Shown here piece after piece: positions 30,703 through 41,827 of a DNA stretch of 64,000 nucleotides (position 1 is its first letter; each line of letters begins with the position of its first letter). The notes under the pieces are model-generated. The model saw only the letters and a program-made list of their open reading frames with translations. It was not told where the DNA came from and ran no database searches. The DNA comes from Sphaerolaimus hirsutus (Eukaryota; Nematoda; Chromadorea; Monhysterida; Sphaerolaimidae). Location of the stretch: the NCBI GenBank assembly GCA_964036195.1, contig OZ038459.1, positions 3,593,206-3,657,205 on the forward strand, given 5' to 3'. The position numbers were made by a program, and so were the translations under genes.

Positions 30703-33351
30703 TGTCATGAATTTTCACCGGCTGCTTTTTTACTCAACCAAATTCCACTATGGCAAACTGCCAAGTTTTACCGATCTCACACCTACTCGTTGGATGAGCG
30801 ACAAAGTAAGGCAACGGAAAAGCGACTACCGATTGAATTCGCAACGCACAATGGTGAATTCACCGAAGTGAATATCACAGGTGTACGCTACGTCAATTAA
30901 GTTAGCTTTTTAGCGAATGGCGTTTTTTATCAACGCACTAGCAATTAGTTGAATGTCTAATTTACACCAAGGGGTCCGAAGTTTTTAGAAGAGATTTTAT
31001 TTTAGGCGATTTTTAGACTCAGAATTCACACATTCAGATAGAACACAGGGAACACACTGAGAGCGAGTTTCTAACCAGCGGCACAAAACCTTCGAAAAAA
31101 CTCCAAGAAATGAAACCGAAGCAATTTCGACTGAATCGACCCCTACTCTAAATTACGGTACGCTTTTATACGCAACAACATAAGCCAAGTCCAGACAACA
31201 CTTCCACATACCACGAGAAGCATGCTTACAAACGATTTTACGGACACACGGAATTTTAAAACGGGCATACCTAAAATTATTCACGGCGTCAGTTTACAGG
31301 ATACGTCGATCAACTACACAAAAACACAAAGAATTCACGCGCCAAAAATCGGGTTGGGAACAAGAGCGAGGATAAAAATAGAAGAATGAGAAAATGAACG
31401 AATGCGACAAGAATAAAAAGAACAGGAAAAACACACGAGATACTGTAAAAACTTGTTTTAGCGCGAAAAAAATGGCGGGCGATTCAAATTTTACTCAGCG
31501 AACTCTACCGAAATCCCAAAACCACCTCCACGAACGGGGAAACACACGGCGATAAGCGAAACAAATAAGCACGCGAACAATAATCCCATCAGCAAAAAGA
31601 GCGTATAGTAAACGAAAATGACGTTGATATCCAAAGCGTAAGAAGCACACGTATTATTAATGCACAACAAAAAAATGTCGTAAGTGGGATAATCCATGAT
31701 GAGATTAGGATACCGGTAAGGCGAACGAAATTAACTTTCACACTGACTGTCAAGGAAAAAATGAATTACGGTACCGTTTTAAAGATGCTTAGCGGAAATT
31801 CCACCAGAGTGATAAAATAAATACGCACTCAAATCAGATCACATTTCCACTTATCAAAATATTCGGGGAAAAAACAGGAAAAACAAGCGGCTTATTATTT
31901 CATCTCTTTGTATAATAAAGATCAACCACAACATTTGCATAAATTCCTAAATATCCAAATGTCAAGTTATCAGTTTTCTAGGGGAAAGGGAAATACAAAA
32001 AAAAATCAATCTAGGATTAGGTAGATAAAAAAAATAGCGAAGTTGCAAACGTAAAATCAAATAAAAATTAACATACTCGAGTTTTACCTATTCCCTACCA
32101 AACCTAAAGTTAAAATGAATATGAAGTCGGTATAACGCTTAATAAAAATACGAACGCAAATGATTGGCAACTTGAAAGTTTATAAATTTCAATCTTTTTA
32201 GCTCAAGTGCATGTTTAGATTGCATGACTTTTTTAGAAGTTCGAAACTGAACAACCTCTAAGTGAATCCACTGCCACATGCCGAAACGCAACAGCCATTA
32301 ACTACCGAAGACACTTATCTCTAGAAAATGACCACTCTCGCTGCTACACCACTCATTCTGCTACCAGAATGTTAATTAGTTAGCCACGGCTTTTTGATCC
32401 CATACGCACTGTGCAAAAACCACACCCCGAAAATACCGAACTACTCAATTCACTCAAAAATAAGTACACTTGTCACTGTATGGGTGCTTGTTTCGATGAG
32501 ATCGGCGGACTGGGCTGTTCTCACAACAAGCCAAGGGAGTAGGCATTTAGACATGAGATCATGCCTGTCGAGTTAGACTCGATTCTTTTAATTACCTCTC
32601 ATTTTCAACACCAATCATCACCGCACCTCTATAATCAGTGTACTTTTGTAAAATCGCTTGTAAGTTAACTTTTGTTTCTCAATTCGGAAATGCAGAAATG
32701 CACAGTACATACTAGATCAATAGCCACGGCCGTCACTTCAAAAAATGCAGCGAAAGTTGGCCAAAATTCAACCTATGTGCCCTCAGTTATCACTGACCAT
32801 TCACGCACTACGACACGTAACTGCAGCGTCACTCTTTTTACTTAGAAAAAATAAATGAAACTTTGTTATGCAATCTAAACTGCTAATAGAAATAGAAAAA
32901 ATACTTTTAAATTAAACTGTCACAATTAAAATTGTTGCCAATTCACTTGTCTCACTTTCTTAAAAAAAAACTACCTAATTAACTAAAAAAAATTCTAAAC
33001 AAATAAAAACAATTATTTACATCACAGCGTCAACTTTGTGTCAGATCCTCAATACCTCCAATCCTTTCCTTGGCCAAAAAGACACACATAACACAATGGG
33101 GCACCGGAAAAACGGAAATGCACGTTGCCACGTTGCCAACGTAGCGCAGCGACGTAGCCGAAAACGTCAACGCCACGTTCGCCCACCGAATCGCCCAAAA
33201 CCAACGTCGAAGTAGAACTGAAATGTTTAAATTATTGTAAGCTCGGAAGTGTAAACAACCCTCTACATAAATTCGTTAAGTGAACTATATATACATTTAC
33301 GCTTAAAATTTTTGAAATTTTACAATTTTTGGACACCCACTTTTGCTCACA
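30703..33351 (-). repeat. 5' LTR (2,649 bp)
   Basis: The sense-strand upstream LTR of the element, same length as the other copy and with about 0.2% divergence. In the element's orientation it shows a TATATATA-type box near 33,289 and TTTTTCCGGTGCCCCA near 33,103, where the promoter would be expected, and a 68-codon hydrophobic frame at 31,697-31,491. Confidence 0.93.
31491..31697 (-). CDS. Small hydrophobic ORF inside the LTR (5' copy)
   Basis: The same 68-codon frame as in the 3' LTR, with three residue differences (Leu for Ser, Thr for Met, Val for Leu). ATG follows TTACCGGTATCCTAATCTCATC. In this copy it would lie in the 5' leader of the genomic RNA, upstream of Gag, where a translated membrane peptide or upstream ORF could affect expression. 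Confidence 0.35.
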   Translation of the reverse strand: MDYPTYDIFLLCINNTCASYALDINVIFVYYTLFLLMGLLFACLFVSLIAVCFPVRGGGFGISVEFAE

Positions 33352-33660
33352 CAAGCATGCTGGCACTTCCACACACATTTTGAATATCAGTGTGAAGGCA
33401 CTTCATGCATCTTAATTTGGCAGTCACACCCAAATACAATGTAGGGGAAGCGTGTGGGGAAGCACCAGTGCCATGAAATGTTTTCACAATTTTGGATGCA
33501 TGTGAAGTGCATGGTGAAGCTAGGTGAAGCATGTGGAAGACACTTCACTGAGATTTTTGTGTCGCTGGTGGAAGCATGCGGAAGCAAGCTGCTTCACATG
33601 CATCCAGGCTGCTTCCACACACTTCATGGATCCATTTTTTGCTGTGAGCAAGACTATGAA
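33352..33660. repeat. Low-complexity GGAAGC/CACTTCC repeat hosting the insertion
   Basis: Starts with the right CAAG duplication, then many variants of CTTCCACACACTTC, GGAAGCATG and TGAAGCATG in both orientations. It continues the sequence broken at 15,681. Apparent frames through it are low-complexity shadows. Confidence 0.5.
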
Positions 33661-34506
33661 AAAGGCTTCCTTCATGCACATTATGATGACAAATAAACAA
33701 ATCATGATGTGTTTCTGTATGGTCAGTTAACATTTGCTTGATGCCTTGCATGATTGGCCAGTCAACACATAGGATGCCTTGCAAATATACTTTCAAATTG
33801 ACCAGCATGCAAATCAGTTTTTTACCATAAGCATTGGCACCACACACTAGTTTACTGCTGATAAATAAAAAATGTGGTAAACTCATAAATCAAATTTGAA
33901 TGGAAATAACAGTTTCCTGGACAATGCATTCCTCAACTGGAAAATAGAAGAAACTCATTCCAGTAAACTCAAATGCATGCAATGCTAATTTATGAGTTTA
34001 CTAATATTCTAATTATGCTACTAAACTATTTTGTGCAGTGACATTTTGTACATCCCATATAAAATCGAGAAATGGAAGCATGTTAATTGAACTCGGATGA
34101 AACGTGACCACTCTGTCACATCCACTACGCATGATTTGCTATCAGATTTTAGTACCTTTACGCGACAGTTTCGCGTTTACTCTTCCTACTACAAGCACCG
34201 GGACGCATCATTCGATGTCTCGGTTGGATATAATGTATCTTGGCGCAATGATAAGACAAAACTGATAAGGGGGGGGGGGGGGTTACGGCTTAGCAAAAAA
34301 TGGTGCCGGAACGAAAAATTGCACTTCATTGTAGAATTTATTATTATGGAACGGATAAAGGAATGATAGTGAAATTTGTTATAAAGGAACTAAAAACCGA
34401 AGTCTTCATCTTGGAAAAAATCAGCGAAATCAGCGAATAGTCGACATTTCGCTGTAAATTAATTTAATTGAAATCACTGAAATTTCTATCTCCGCCAAAT
34501 GTGGAC
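33661..34506. other. AT-rich region without supported gene
   Basis: Contains a CACACTAGTTTACTGC-type repeat fragment (33,840-34,030) and a G12 run at 34,269. No coding signal seen. Confidence 0.4.
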
Positions 34507-34899
34507 TACCCTAAATCCTCGAATAAGACCCCAGGGGAGTTATTTTTTCCTCAGACGTTTTGGAGGGGGGAGTTATTCAAGGGGGGGAGTTATTCGAGGG
34601 GGGGAGTTATTTTTTCCTCAGAAAAAATGGACTTTATTCATTGCGTGGATGGAGTCTGTAACTCATGTGATTCATATATTTCACTGTCCAACAACAACCA
34701 AAAGAGTGTATACATTGCATACACATAATGTATCTGCTTTCGCTGCTGTAGTTTCATTTTTTTTGTATTGTATTGTTTTCATCCAAAGGGGGGAGTTATT
34801 CGAGGGGGGGAGTTATTTTTTCCTCGCCTCGCCAACAGGGGGGAGTTATTCAAGGGGGGGAGTTATTCGAGGGGGGGTCTTATTCGAGGATTTGCGGTA
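34507..34899. mobile_element. TIR element, GTTATTCGAGGGGG family
   Basis: Left end TACCCTAAATCCTCGAATAAG; right end CTTATTCGAGGATTTGCGGTA. Repeated words GGGGGGAGTTATTCGAGG and GTTATTTTTTCCTC occur at both sides. The interior (34,630-34,780) is non-coding. Confidence 0.7.
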
Positions 34900-34997
34900 T
34901 TTATGCTTATTTCTTACACGATGAAAATGATGGTAGCTAAAATGTAACCACTTCCATAATTACAAATTTCAGCGTGATACCTTTATCCATTTTTTGT

Positions 34998-35278
34998 TAC
35001 CGTATTTCCTCGAAATACCCCCCGGGTGTGATAGTTTCAGAGTGACAATTTTGAGGGGGGTTTAACTAGAGGGTATTTCAAGGAGAGCTTTTTACTTCGC
35101 GTTCTGCATTACACTATCACAAACCGCAGCTTTTGTCATACACGTTCTCTTTACACTGAATTTGGGGAGGGGGTATTTCGGGGGGGGGGGCTAAAAAATT
35201 CATAGTGCCCATGGTCAGGGGAGGGGTATTTCGAGGGGAGGGGTATTTCCAGGGGGGGTATTTCGAGGAAATAAAGTA
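34998..35278. mobile_element. TIR element, TATTTCGAGG family
   Basis: Left end TACCGTATTTCCTCGAAATA; right end TATTTCGAGGAAATAAAGTA, slightly diverged. The interior has the family words CAGAGTGACAATTTTGAG and GGGTATTTCGGGG. Confidence 0.65.
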
Positions 35279-35355
35279 TAAATTTTTCTGCCAACTTCAA
35301 TTTTTCGTTTCAGCCTAATTTTTCGTCAGGCTATTACTCCGATTTTATTTTAATG

Positions 35356-35702
35356 TACCGTATTTCCTCGAATTACCCCCCTCGAAATACCCCCCTCAAA
35401 ATGGGCACCATGAATTTATAACCCCCCTCGCAATACCCCCCCCCCCAATTGTGTGTAAAGAGAACGTCAATGACAAAAGTACAAAAGTTTATGACCCGGG
35501 CAATGCATCAGAGTTGTTAAAAGTACTGAACTTTTTTCAAAGTATACGTAAACGTAAAGTATTTATTTTTTACTCACCCCCTGAGTACAGAAAACGTGAA
35601 GTAATTTCTGGTGAAACAATAACCCCCCCTCGAAATACCCCCCTCAAAATTCTCACTCTGACAAAAATAAACACCCTGGGGGTATTTCGAGGAAATACGG
35701 TA
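35356..35702. mobile_element. TIR element, TATTTCGAGG family, with CAGAGTTGTTA fragment
   Basis: Left end TACCGTATTTCCTCGAATTA; right end TATTTCGAGGAAATACGGTA. Inside is a truncated piece of the CAGAGTTGTTA hAT-like family (35,510-35,610). Confidence 0.7.
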
Positions 35703-35965
35703 TGTGTTGGCCACAATTCGCTGTTACTGATGCGAGAACGGCGTTACAACAAATGGATTAACGATTTCTTGGCAATGAATTGATGAAAACATTGCGCGGG
35801 ATTTGCGGCGGCGCGTTTCTACGGGTGCAAGGCGCTTCTGTCTGAGATGGAGCTGTGGATAATGATTAGCGATGGAAAATCGCCACGGCGCTCAAGTTCT
35901 GTTGTGGCTAGGTAAACGCCGTATTTACTTGAATAATCCCCCATTGAGTAACTCCTCCCCTTGAA

Positions 35966-36215
35966 TACCGTATTAACCTCGAAATACACCAGGGTTTTTT
36001 TTTTCAGAGTGGAAATTTTGAGAGAAAAACGTGAAAAATGCAACAGTAACCACCATTTATAAGTTGTTACAGCCTTATATAAGGATGTAGATGGTATAAA
36101 CGATGTTCAAACGTAACACAGTAAGTGTTTTGAACGTCTGTTATGCATTTCCCGGACCACAAATACGTAGTGCCCATTTTGAGGGGGGGGGGGGGTATTT
36201 CGAGGAAATACGGTA
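35966..36215. mobile_element. TIR element, TATTTCGAGG family
   Basis: Left end TACCGTATTAACCTCGAAAT; right end TATTTCGAGGAAATACGGTA. The interior AAAACGTGAAAAATGCAACA is shared with the copy at 41,560-41,827. Confidence 0.65.
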
Positions 36216-36634
36216 GTTCCCCCTTGTTAGACGAGTGAGTGAGAAAAGATTCCCACTAGAATAATTCCCCGCCCCCCATTCGGTGTCTAATAATTTTTTA
36301 TTCGTCAAATTTTGACAGAAATTATATTTTATATTGTTAATAAAACATATTCGGGATTGATTTGATGGAAATTTTCTTTAAAATTGTGACTAAATAATAT
36401 TCCCCCTTTAGATAGTTCTCCCTAAAAAGTCTGACGAAAAATAATCCCCCATGGATTTTAATAATTCCCTTCACTGATAATACCCCGATAATTCCACAGC
36501 AATGGATTTTAAAGCTTCGTTGGCATGGATTAATATGACTAAAGCACAAATAATAAACAATTTGTCTAATGACTGCGGTTATCACTTTCACACCCGAACG
36601 TAGATAAACAAGTTGTATAATATGAGAAAACAAT

Positions 36635-37052
36635 ACAGCGTATTTTTTCCTGTAGAAAGGCGGGTCTCCAATAGAAGGGCGTCTCCAATAGAAGGTGCAC
36701 TTTTTCTACTTAATTTGAGCCACAGAAAAATAGAAGGGCAGTCTCCAATAGAAGGTACACAAAGTTCTGTAATTGCGCCAAATGCAGTAAAAATAAGAAT
36801 GGACGCTGCGATTTAGTGGCTTTGGTCAATTAATTTTGTGCTAGCTGAACATCAAATGTTGTATGAATGAACTCTTTGTATCGTTATTCTACGAACTGTA
36901 TCTGTGACGTGACACTTTGAAAAACCTTGGCAGAACTTGAAAGAGGTTGGCTGAGAGTGGTGAAAAAATAGAAGGGCGTCTCCAATAGAAGGGCAGGTAA
37001 AAAAGCTGACGAAAAAATAGAAGGGCGCCCTTCTATTAGAAGAAATACGGTA
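36635..37052. mobile_element. TIR element, CTCCAATAGAAGGGC family
   Basis: Words AGGGCGTCTCCAATAGAAGG repeat near both ends. The right end TTCTATTAGAAGAAATACGG with TA is clear; the left (CAGCGTATTTTTTCCTGTAG) is diverged. Non-coding interior. Confidence 0.6.
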
Positions 37053-37159
37053 TCAATGGTTATTCTTGGTTTCAAAGTCTAATGTATTGTTAGCTAAGTG
37101 GGAACGCCAAAGATTGTGAAATAATGTATAAAAGCAACAAGTCCCTGGCACGTGGTGCG

Positions 37160-37262
37160 ATAGAAAAAACACCAGAAAAAGGCGCCAAGCGCCAATAGAA
37201 CTTTGGCGCGGCCGCCTTTGACGCCCTCAAATGGCGCAAGCGCCTTGGCGCTATTCCATCCC
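37160..37262. repeat. GGCGCC-rich fragment of the hAT-like family
   Basis: GCGCCAAGCGCCAATAG to CTTGGCGCTATTCCATC resembles the ends of elements such as 49,750-50,680, but the termini are degraded and no target duplication was found. Confidence 0.4.
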
Positions 37263-37489
37263 TGCTCACACACACGGCTGACATCGTGTGGGACCGGCCG
37301 CAAAGAAAAGGCACCATGCAGTGATTTTTCTAGCACATAATTCATATTTATCACTATCCACATAGAGCCATCACTTTAGGTGCTACAAAAGATGAGCTAT
37401 AAGGTAAAAAGTAAATGTGGTATTTCCCAAGAAAGGTAAAACAGGTTGGCTGAACTTGAAAAAATTGTCTGAAAAAATGCCGAAAAAAG

Positions 37490-37585
37490 CAATCTCCAAT
37501 AGAAAGGCTTCTCCAAAAAGAAGGGCAAGTAAAAAAGTTGATGAAAAAAATAAAAGGGCACCCTTCTATTAGAAGAAATACGGTA
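37490..37585. repeat. Truncated TIR element, CTCCAATAGAA family
   Basis: Ends with CCCTTCTATTAGAAGAAATA and CGGTA. Only the right terminus is well formed. Confidence 0.5.
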
Positions 37586-37842
37586 TCAACTTTTCTTATG
37601 ACAGGTGGTTGAATGAATATTACCTATCTATGTAATGGGAAATACTCCAAGTCTAGCGTCGTCTACTGCACCTGTGCTGCTTTTGACAGAGTAGTACTAG
37701 TTTACTCGAAATACTCCCCGTCCCCGGGGGTAATTTTTCAGAGTGGAAATTTTGAGGGGTGAAACAAAGGGGGTTTATGAGGGGGTTATTATTTCGTCAG
37801 AAATATTTGCGGAATACATAATGAAGTATATGCTTTTGAGTA

Positions 37843-38280
37843 CGCACAAATGCCTGGTACGCACAAACGCCCAGTACGCACAAAATTGTGCCCGCCACGC
37901 ACATCTGCCGGTAACTTACATGGCTGATGATCTTTGCGTACCGGACAGATGGTCACTAATGTTATTGCACAGCTTTTTTCACTTCACTGATATCTGAAAA
38001 TCACTTGAAAAAGTGTCAAGTGAAAAAAACAGTCAAAAATAGCCATTATTCACCGTTTTTTCACTTGACACTTTTTCAAGTGGTGTTCAAATATGTGTGA
38101 AGTGACAAGAAGTTAACTAATGTCATTGCGCAACTTTTTTTCACTTCACTCGACAAGTGTGATGTGAAAAACATGGTCAAAATGTAATGTAATGTCATTT
38201 CGTACCGGGCAGATGTGCGTGGCGGGCACAATTTTGTGCGTACCGGGCATTTGTGCGTACCAGGCATTTGTGCGTACAAG
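37843..38280. repeat. Foldback element with GTACGCACAAATGCC arms, nested
   Basis: The left arm (GTACGCACAAATGCCTGGTA to CCGCCACGCACATCTGCCGG, 37,841-37,913) is inverted at 38,203-38,280. The interior holds a second inverted pair (CACTTGAAAAAGTGTCAAGTG-type, 38,001-38,165). It interrupts a TATTTCGAGG-type element: sequences either side (AGTATATGCTTTT and AACCAGTAATAAATGTGTCC) are contiguous in the copy at 44,413-44,450. Confidence 0.65.
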
Positions 38281-38326
38281 TGTGCCGCCTACCGAAAACC
38301 AGTAATAAATGTGTCCAAATAAAATA

Positions 38327-38792
38327 TACCGTATTTCCTCGAAATACCCCCCCCCCCTTGAAATACCGCCCCCCCTCGTTTGACCCCCCCCCCTCTCGAG
38401 ACCACTATGAAACAATCACCCCCCCCCCCCTCGAAATACCCCCCCCCCCAAATTGAGTGTAAAGAGAACGTACATGACAAATACGGCAGTTTATGTTCTG
38501 CGTAGTGCAGAACACACGTTAAAACAATGTCGGAATCACGTTAGAACAGTGTTTATACCATCTACGTACTAATATTAGTCTACAGAACCTTATAAATGGC
38601 AGTTTTTGTTGCATTTTTCGACGTCTGCGTACGTTTCAGACGACAATTTCGTACTTGGTTTTCAAAAATTTTCTTGTGAAATAATAACCCCCCCTCGAAA
38701 TACCCCCCCCCCCCCTCGTTTAACCCCCCCCCCCCTCTCGGGACTACTATGAAACAATCACCCCCCGGGGGGTATTGCGAGGAAATACGGTA
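38327..38792. mobile_element. TIR element, TATTTCGAGG family
   Basis: Left end TACCGTATTTCCTCGAAATA; right end TATTGCGAGGAAATACGGTA. C-rich subterminal repeats at both ends; non-coding interior. Confidence 0.7.
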
Positions 38793-38871
38793 TTCATATG
38801 ATTTTCAATTCAAGTGGGGGGATAATTTGAGGAAATATGGTACATTTAAAAGTAAGCCTTAGCTAAAAGTG

Positions 38872-39267
38872 TACCGTATTTCTCCGTGTTAAGGACCCCC
38901 CCCCAGTGCACAACACCCGGGGTGTTATACAGCTGCATAGCACCCCGGGGTGCTATGCTAGGTTTCAAAAACTCACTGATTTGAATTGCTTAACTATCGC
39001 TTAAATGGCGCGCGCCACTCATTGTAATTCCGTGGCGCGCATTTTTCCATTGGATTGCTGCACGCTGGGAACCGAAAAAGCCTAAATATGTTGTGACGTG
39101 TATCATAAAATTTAAAACGAAAGCACACTTTTTTAGTTTAGTCCAGTTTCCGTGTATAACACCCCCCGACCTAACACCCGGGTGTTATACAAGTTTTAAA
39201 AAAAAGTTGCTGGAAAGGGTCTCGATTTTGTATAGCACCAGGGTGCTTTACACGGAGAAATACGGTA
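38872..39267. mobile_element. TIR element, CCGTATTTCTCCGTGTTA family
   Basis: Left end TACCGTATTTCTCCGTGTTA; right end GCTTTACACGGAGAAATACGGTA (last 20 match). Subterminal words ACACCCGGGGTGTTATACA and AGCACCCCGGGGTGC repeat. It shares only CCGTATTT with the other TIR families. Confidence 0.7.
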
Positions 39268-39399
39268 CATAGATGATTGAAGGTAAGCAAATTTTATTAA
39301 ACAGGATGTAATAATTGTCTGGCCAAAGGCAGGCGTAAATATAATGGCACTCGCACAGTAATTAACTTTACCTATTATAACAGTGGGCCGGCTGTCAAC

Positions 39400-40467
39400 T
39401 AGTGAAAAAGGCAGAAAAAATGGCGCCAGAGAAATTGGCGCCAGGCGCCAATGGCGCCACGGTGTCATCTGAAAAAATGGCGCCAAGCAAAAAAAATCAC
39501 TTTTTCAGCGTATATAACCTGACACAGAGGCATTTATAGAACACTACACAGTGTTGTTACATTTTGCTAGTTCCAGAATGCCATCAACACTAACAAACTT
39601 GATCTGCCTCTTGAATAGTTGATGAGATTAACTTTTCATCCTCAAATAAGAATCTTAGAAGATATGTCTTCCATTACTGCATTCAAAAAACCTTCGAATG
39701 CATAACTCAAAATTACGTTACATTATTATAGTAGATAGCGTATTTTTCTAGTAGATGAGCACAGTTCTACACCACTTATTTCGTTAACTTTGTTACCTGC
39801 CATTGTGTTGGAGATGCAGTTCTATTGGAGGTACGCCGTTCTACTAGAAGAAATACGGTATGCATTTAGTGTTTGTTTCACAGAATGATTCGATAGAAAT
39901 ATGCTTGGAATTTTGACATCTAAATACAGAATACTATGAGTCAATTTACCCTCTTTGAATAACACCTTTCATTGAACATAGTATTTTGGCATCCACTTCA
40001 AAAAGGAGATATCCCCAGATTCCATAAATTCGGTTGAGCATGGAAGTAGTTTCACCCTTTTAAAATTTTTCAACATCATTTGCCCCTTTTTTAAATTATC
40101 AGACAATGACAAATTTGGGAAAAAAGAACGATGATCAAAAAATCCCCACAAAGAAGTCGATAACTCCATGCTGTACCCAGCAAAAAATCCAGTTCGGACA
40201 CTCTTTTTGAAAATACATTTACAACATAAAGTAAATAAACTACAAAGTAAATATTCTATATTTAAATTGATAACATTATGCAGTTTGGACATGGCAAGAA
40301 TGCTATTTTTCCCACATCTTGGCGCCTTTTTTGGCGCCATTTGAAACAATGGCGCCAGGCGCCAGATGGCGCCAGAGAAAAGGGCGCCAAGCGTCAATGG
40401 CGCCATGGCGCTGGCGCCCTTTGGCGCCATTAAAGGGCGCCAGCGCCATGGCGCCATTCCATCACTA
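39400..40467. mobile_element. hAT-like element with GGCGCC ends
   Basis: Left end TAGTGAAAAAGGCAGAAAAA; right end GGCGCCATTCCATCACTA. An exact 8-bp duplication, CTGTCAAC, flanks it (39,392-39,399 and 40,468-40,475). Subterminal GGCGCC words; AT-rich non-coding centre. The left end has lost the TGGAATGGC part of the usual TAGTGATGGAATGGC. Confidence 0.8.
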
Positions 40468-40475
40468 CTGTCAAC

Positions 40476-40930
40476 TATTTTCAATATTGCTGCAGGCTTT
40501 AGTTGATCCATACAAAACTATGTTCATATAAACATGAAATATCGCAATTTTTTATATCAATATTGCGGATGGCATTGAAAAATCGCCGATAATCAGAAAA
40601 CAAAATTAAACATTATCTCAGAGAATCTATTGAGAGAAAATTACAATAGCATAAACGTCATTTATAATAATAAAAAATCAACTCTCTTTTTTGTAAAATT
40701 TAACAAATGTATTAATAAAATACGAAACTGACAAAAGCAGTTTTGAGTGCACTGGGTTACTTGGTATCCAATCCTAACCCCCGTATGTAATTCCGATTTT
40801 TGTGCGATTTAAAAAAAATAAAATGTCAAAAATGACACCGTCCCGAATGCCTCCAAATAAAGGGCAATCTGATGGCTGTGCAAGGCTGTGGATCGATTAC
40901 TGAGCTATTTTGGTTCAGTTTCACTATCTT
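40476..40930. other. AT-rich region without supported gene
   Basis: No open frame, repeat end or exon signal that I can support. Confidence 0.4.
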
Positions 40931-41089
40931 TTACCGCGACAAGTTTTGGGGGATAAATTTTTGGTTTTGGGGTGTTTTGGCCAAGTGCCAAGTACCTATG
41001 TGAAATGACGCTGTTTCACTCGCTTTGCATGACTCGTTTTTCTCATGACAAATGCGAAGTGAATTGAGAAAAAAATCGGCAAAAGCGAC

Positions 41090-41280
41090 ATGAAATGGCA
41101 GGTAAATTGGCAAAAGCGAAGTGAAATGGCAAGTAAATTAGCAAAAGCGAAGTAAAAAAAACTAAAAAAGTAATTTCCCTTCGCTTTTGCCAATTTCCTT
41201 CTCAATGCACTTATCACTTCTTATTTTACTTCGCATTTGCCATTTTACTTCTCACTTCTCAATTTGCGGAACTGGCGCCT
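41090..41280. repeat. Low-complexity hairpin, GCAAAAGCGAAGTGAAATGG family
   Basis: Tandem GGCAAAAGCGAAGTGAAAT words are followed by the complement (CTTCGCTTTTGCCAATTTCC) and end at CGGAACTGGCGCC. A better-formed relative is at 57,945-58,142. Confidence 0.5.
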
Positions 41281-41559
41281 GATGGACCGTTGGATGAATG
41301 ATTTTTGCGAATCAATCCACCCGCGGCGAATTTAGTTTATCAATGAATGCTATAGAATTTTTATTTTTCATTTACGCCGTACATAGCTTGATACCCTGCT
41401 GGTGCCATTTTTGGGCAATGCGCCGATGGCGCCTTGGCGCGGTGCCTTTTGGCACCATGGCGCTACTCCATCACTAGTCGCCAGGTCTGTCGTGTATAAA
41501 TACCTAGTTATGGGGGGTTTTGAGTGTTAAAACAGTATATTCCCGAAAAATTTGGAGTT

Positions 41560-41827
41560 TACCGTATTTCCTCGAATTACCCCCCGGGGGGGGGGTATTT
41601 TTTCAGAGTCAAAATTTTGAGAGAAAAACGTGAAAAATGCAACAATAACTACCATTTATAAGTTTTTACAGCCTTATATAAGGATGTAGATGGTATAAAC
41701 GATGTTTTAACGTAACACAGTAAGTGTTTTGAACGTCTGTTATGCATTTCCTGGACCACAAATTCATGGTGCCAATTTTGAGGGGGGGGGGATTTCGAGG
41801 GGGGAGGTATTTCGAGGAAATACGGTA
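41560..41827. mobile_element. TIR element, TATTTCGAGG family, with a demonstrable empty site
   Basis: Left end TACCGTATTTCCTCGAATTA; right end TATTTCGAGGAAATACGGTA. The flanks TTTGGAGTT and TGCATCTCGCAC are contiguous, with a single TA, in the duplicated copy (TTTGGAGTTTATGTATCTCGC at 57,228). The insertion therefore duplicated TA, as Tc1/mariner-type elements do. Confidence 0.82.

Larger units (their letters stand above)
15682..33351 (-). mobile_element. Giant (17.67 kb) Ty3/gypsy LTR retrotransposon carrying a helicase
   Basis: Two equal 2,649-bp direct repeats start TGTCATGAA and end TTGCTCACA. They flank a minus-strand cargo of gag-pol (30,177-23,448) and a superfamily 1 helicase (22,909-18,632). 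The 4-bp CAAG outside each LTR (15,678-15,681 and 33,352-33,355) is the target duplication. By eye the LTRs differ at six substitutions and no indels, so insertion is recent. A primer-binding-site candidate follows the 5' LTR after two bases. No strong polypurine tract precedes the 3' LTR; GGTGGAG is the best purine stretch. Integrase lies after RNase H, as in Ty3/gypsy elements. Most gypsy elements are 5-12 kb, so this one is unusually large because of its long LTRs and helicase region. Confidence 0.93.
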
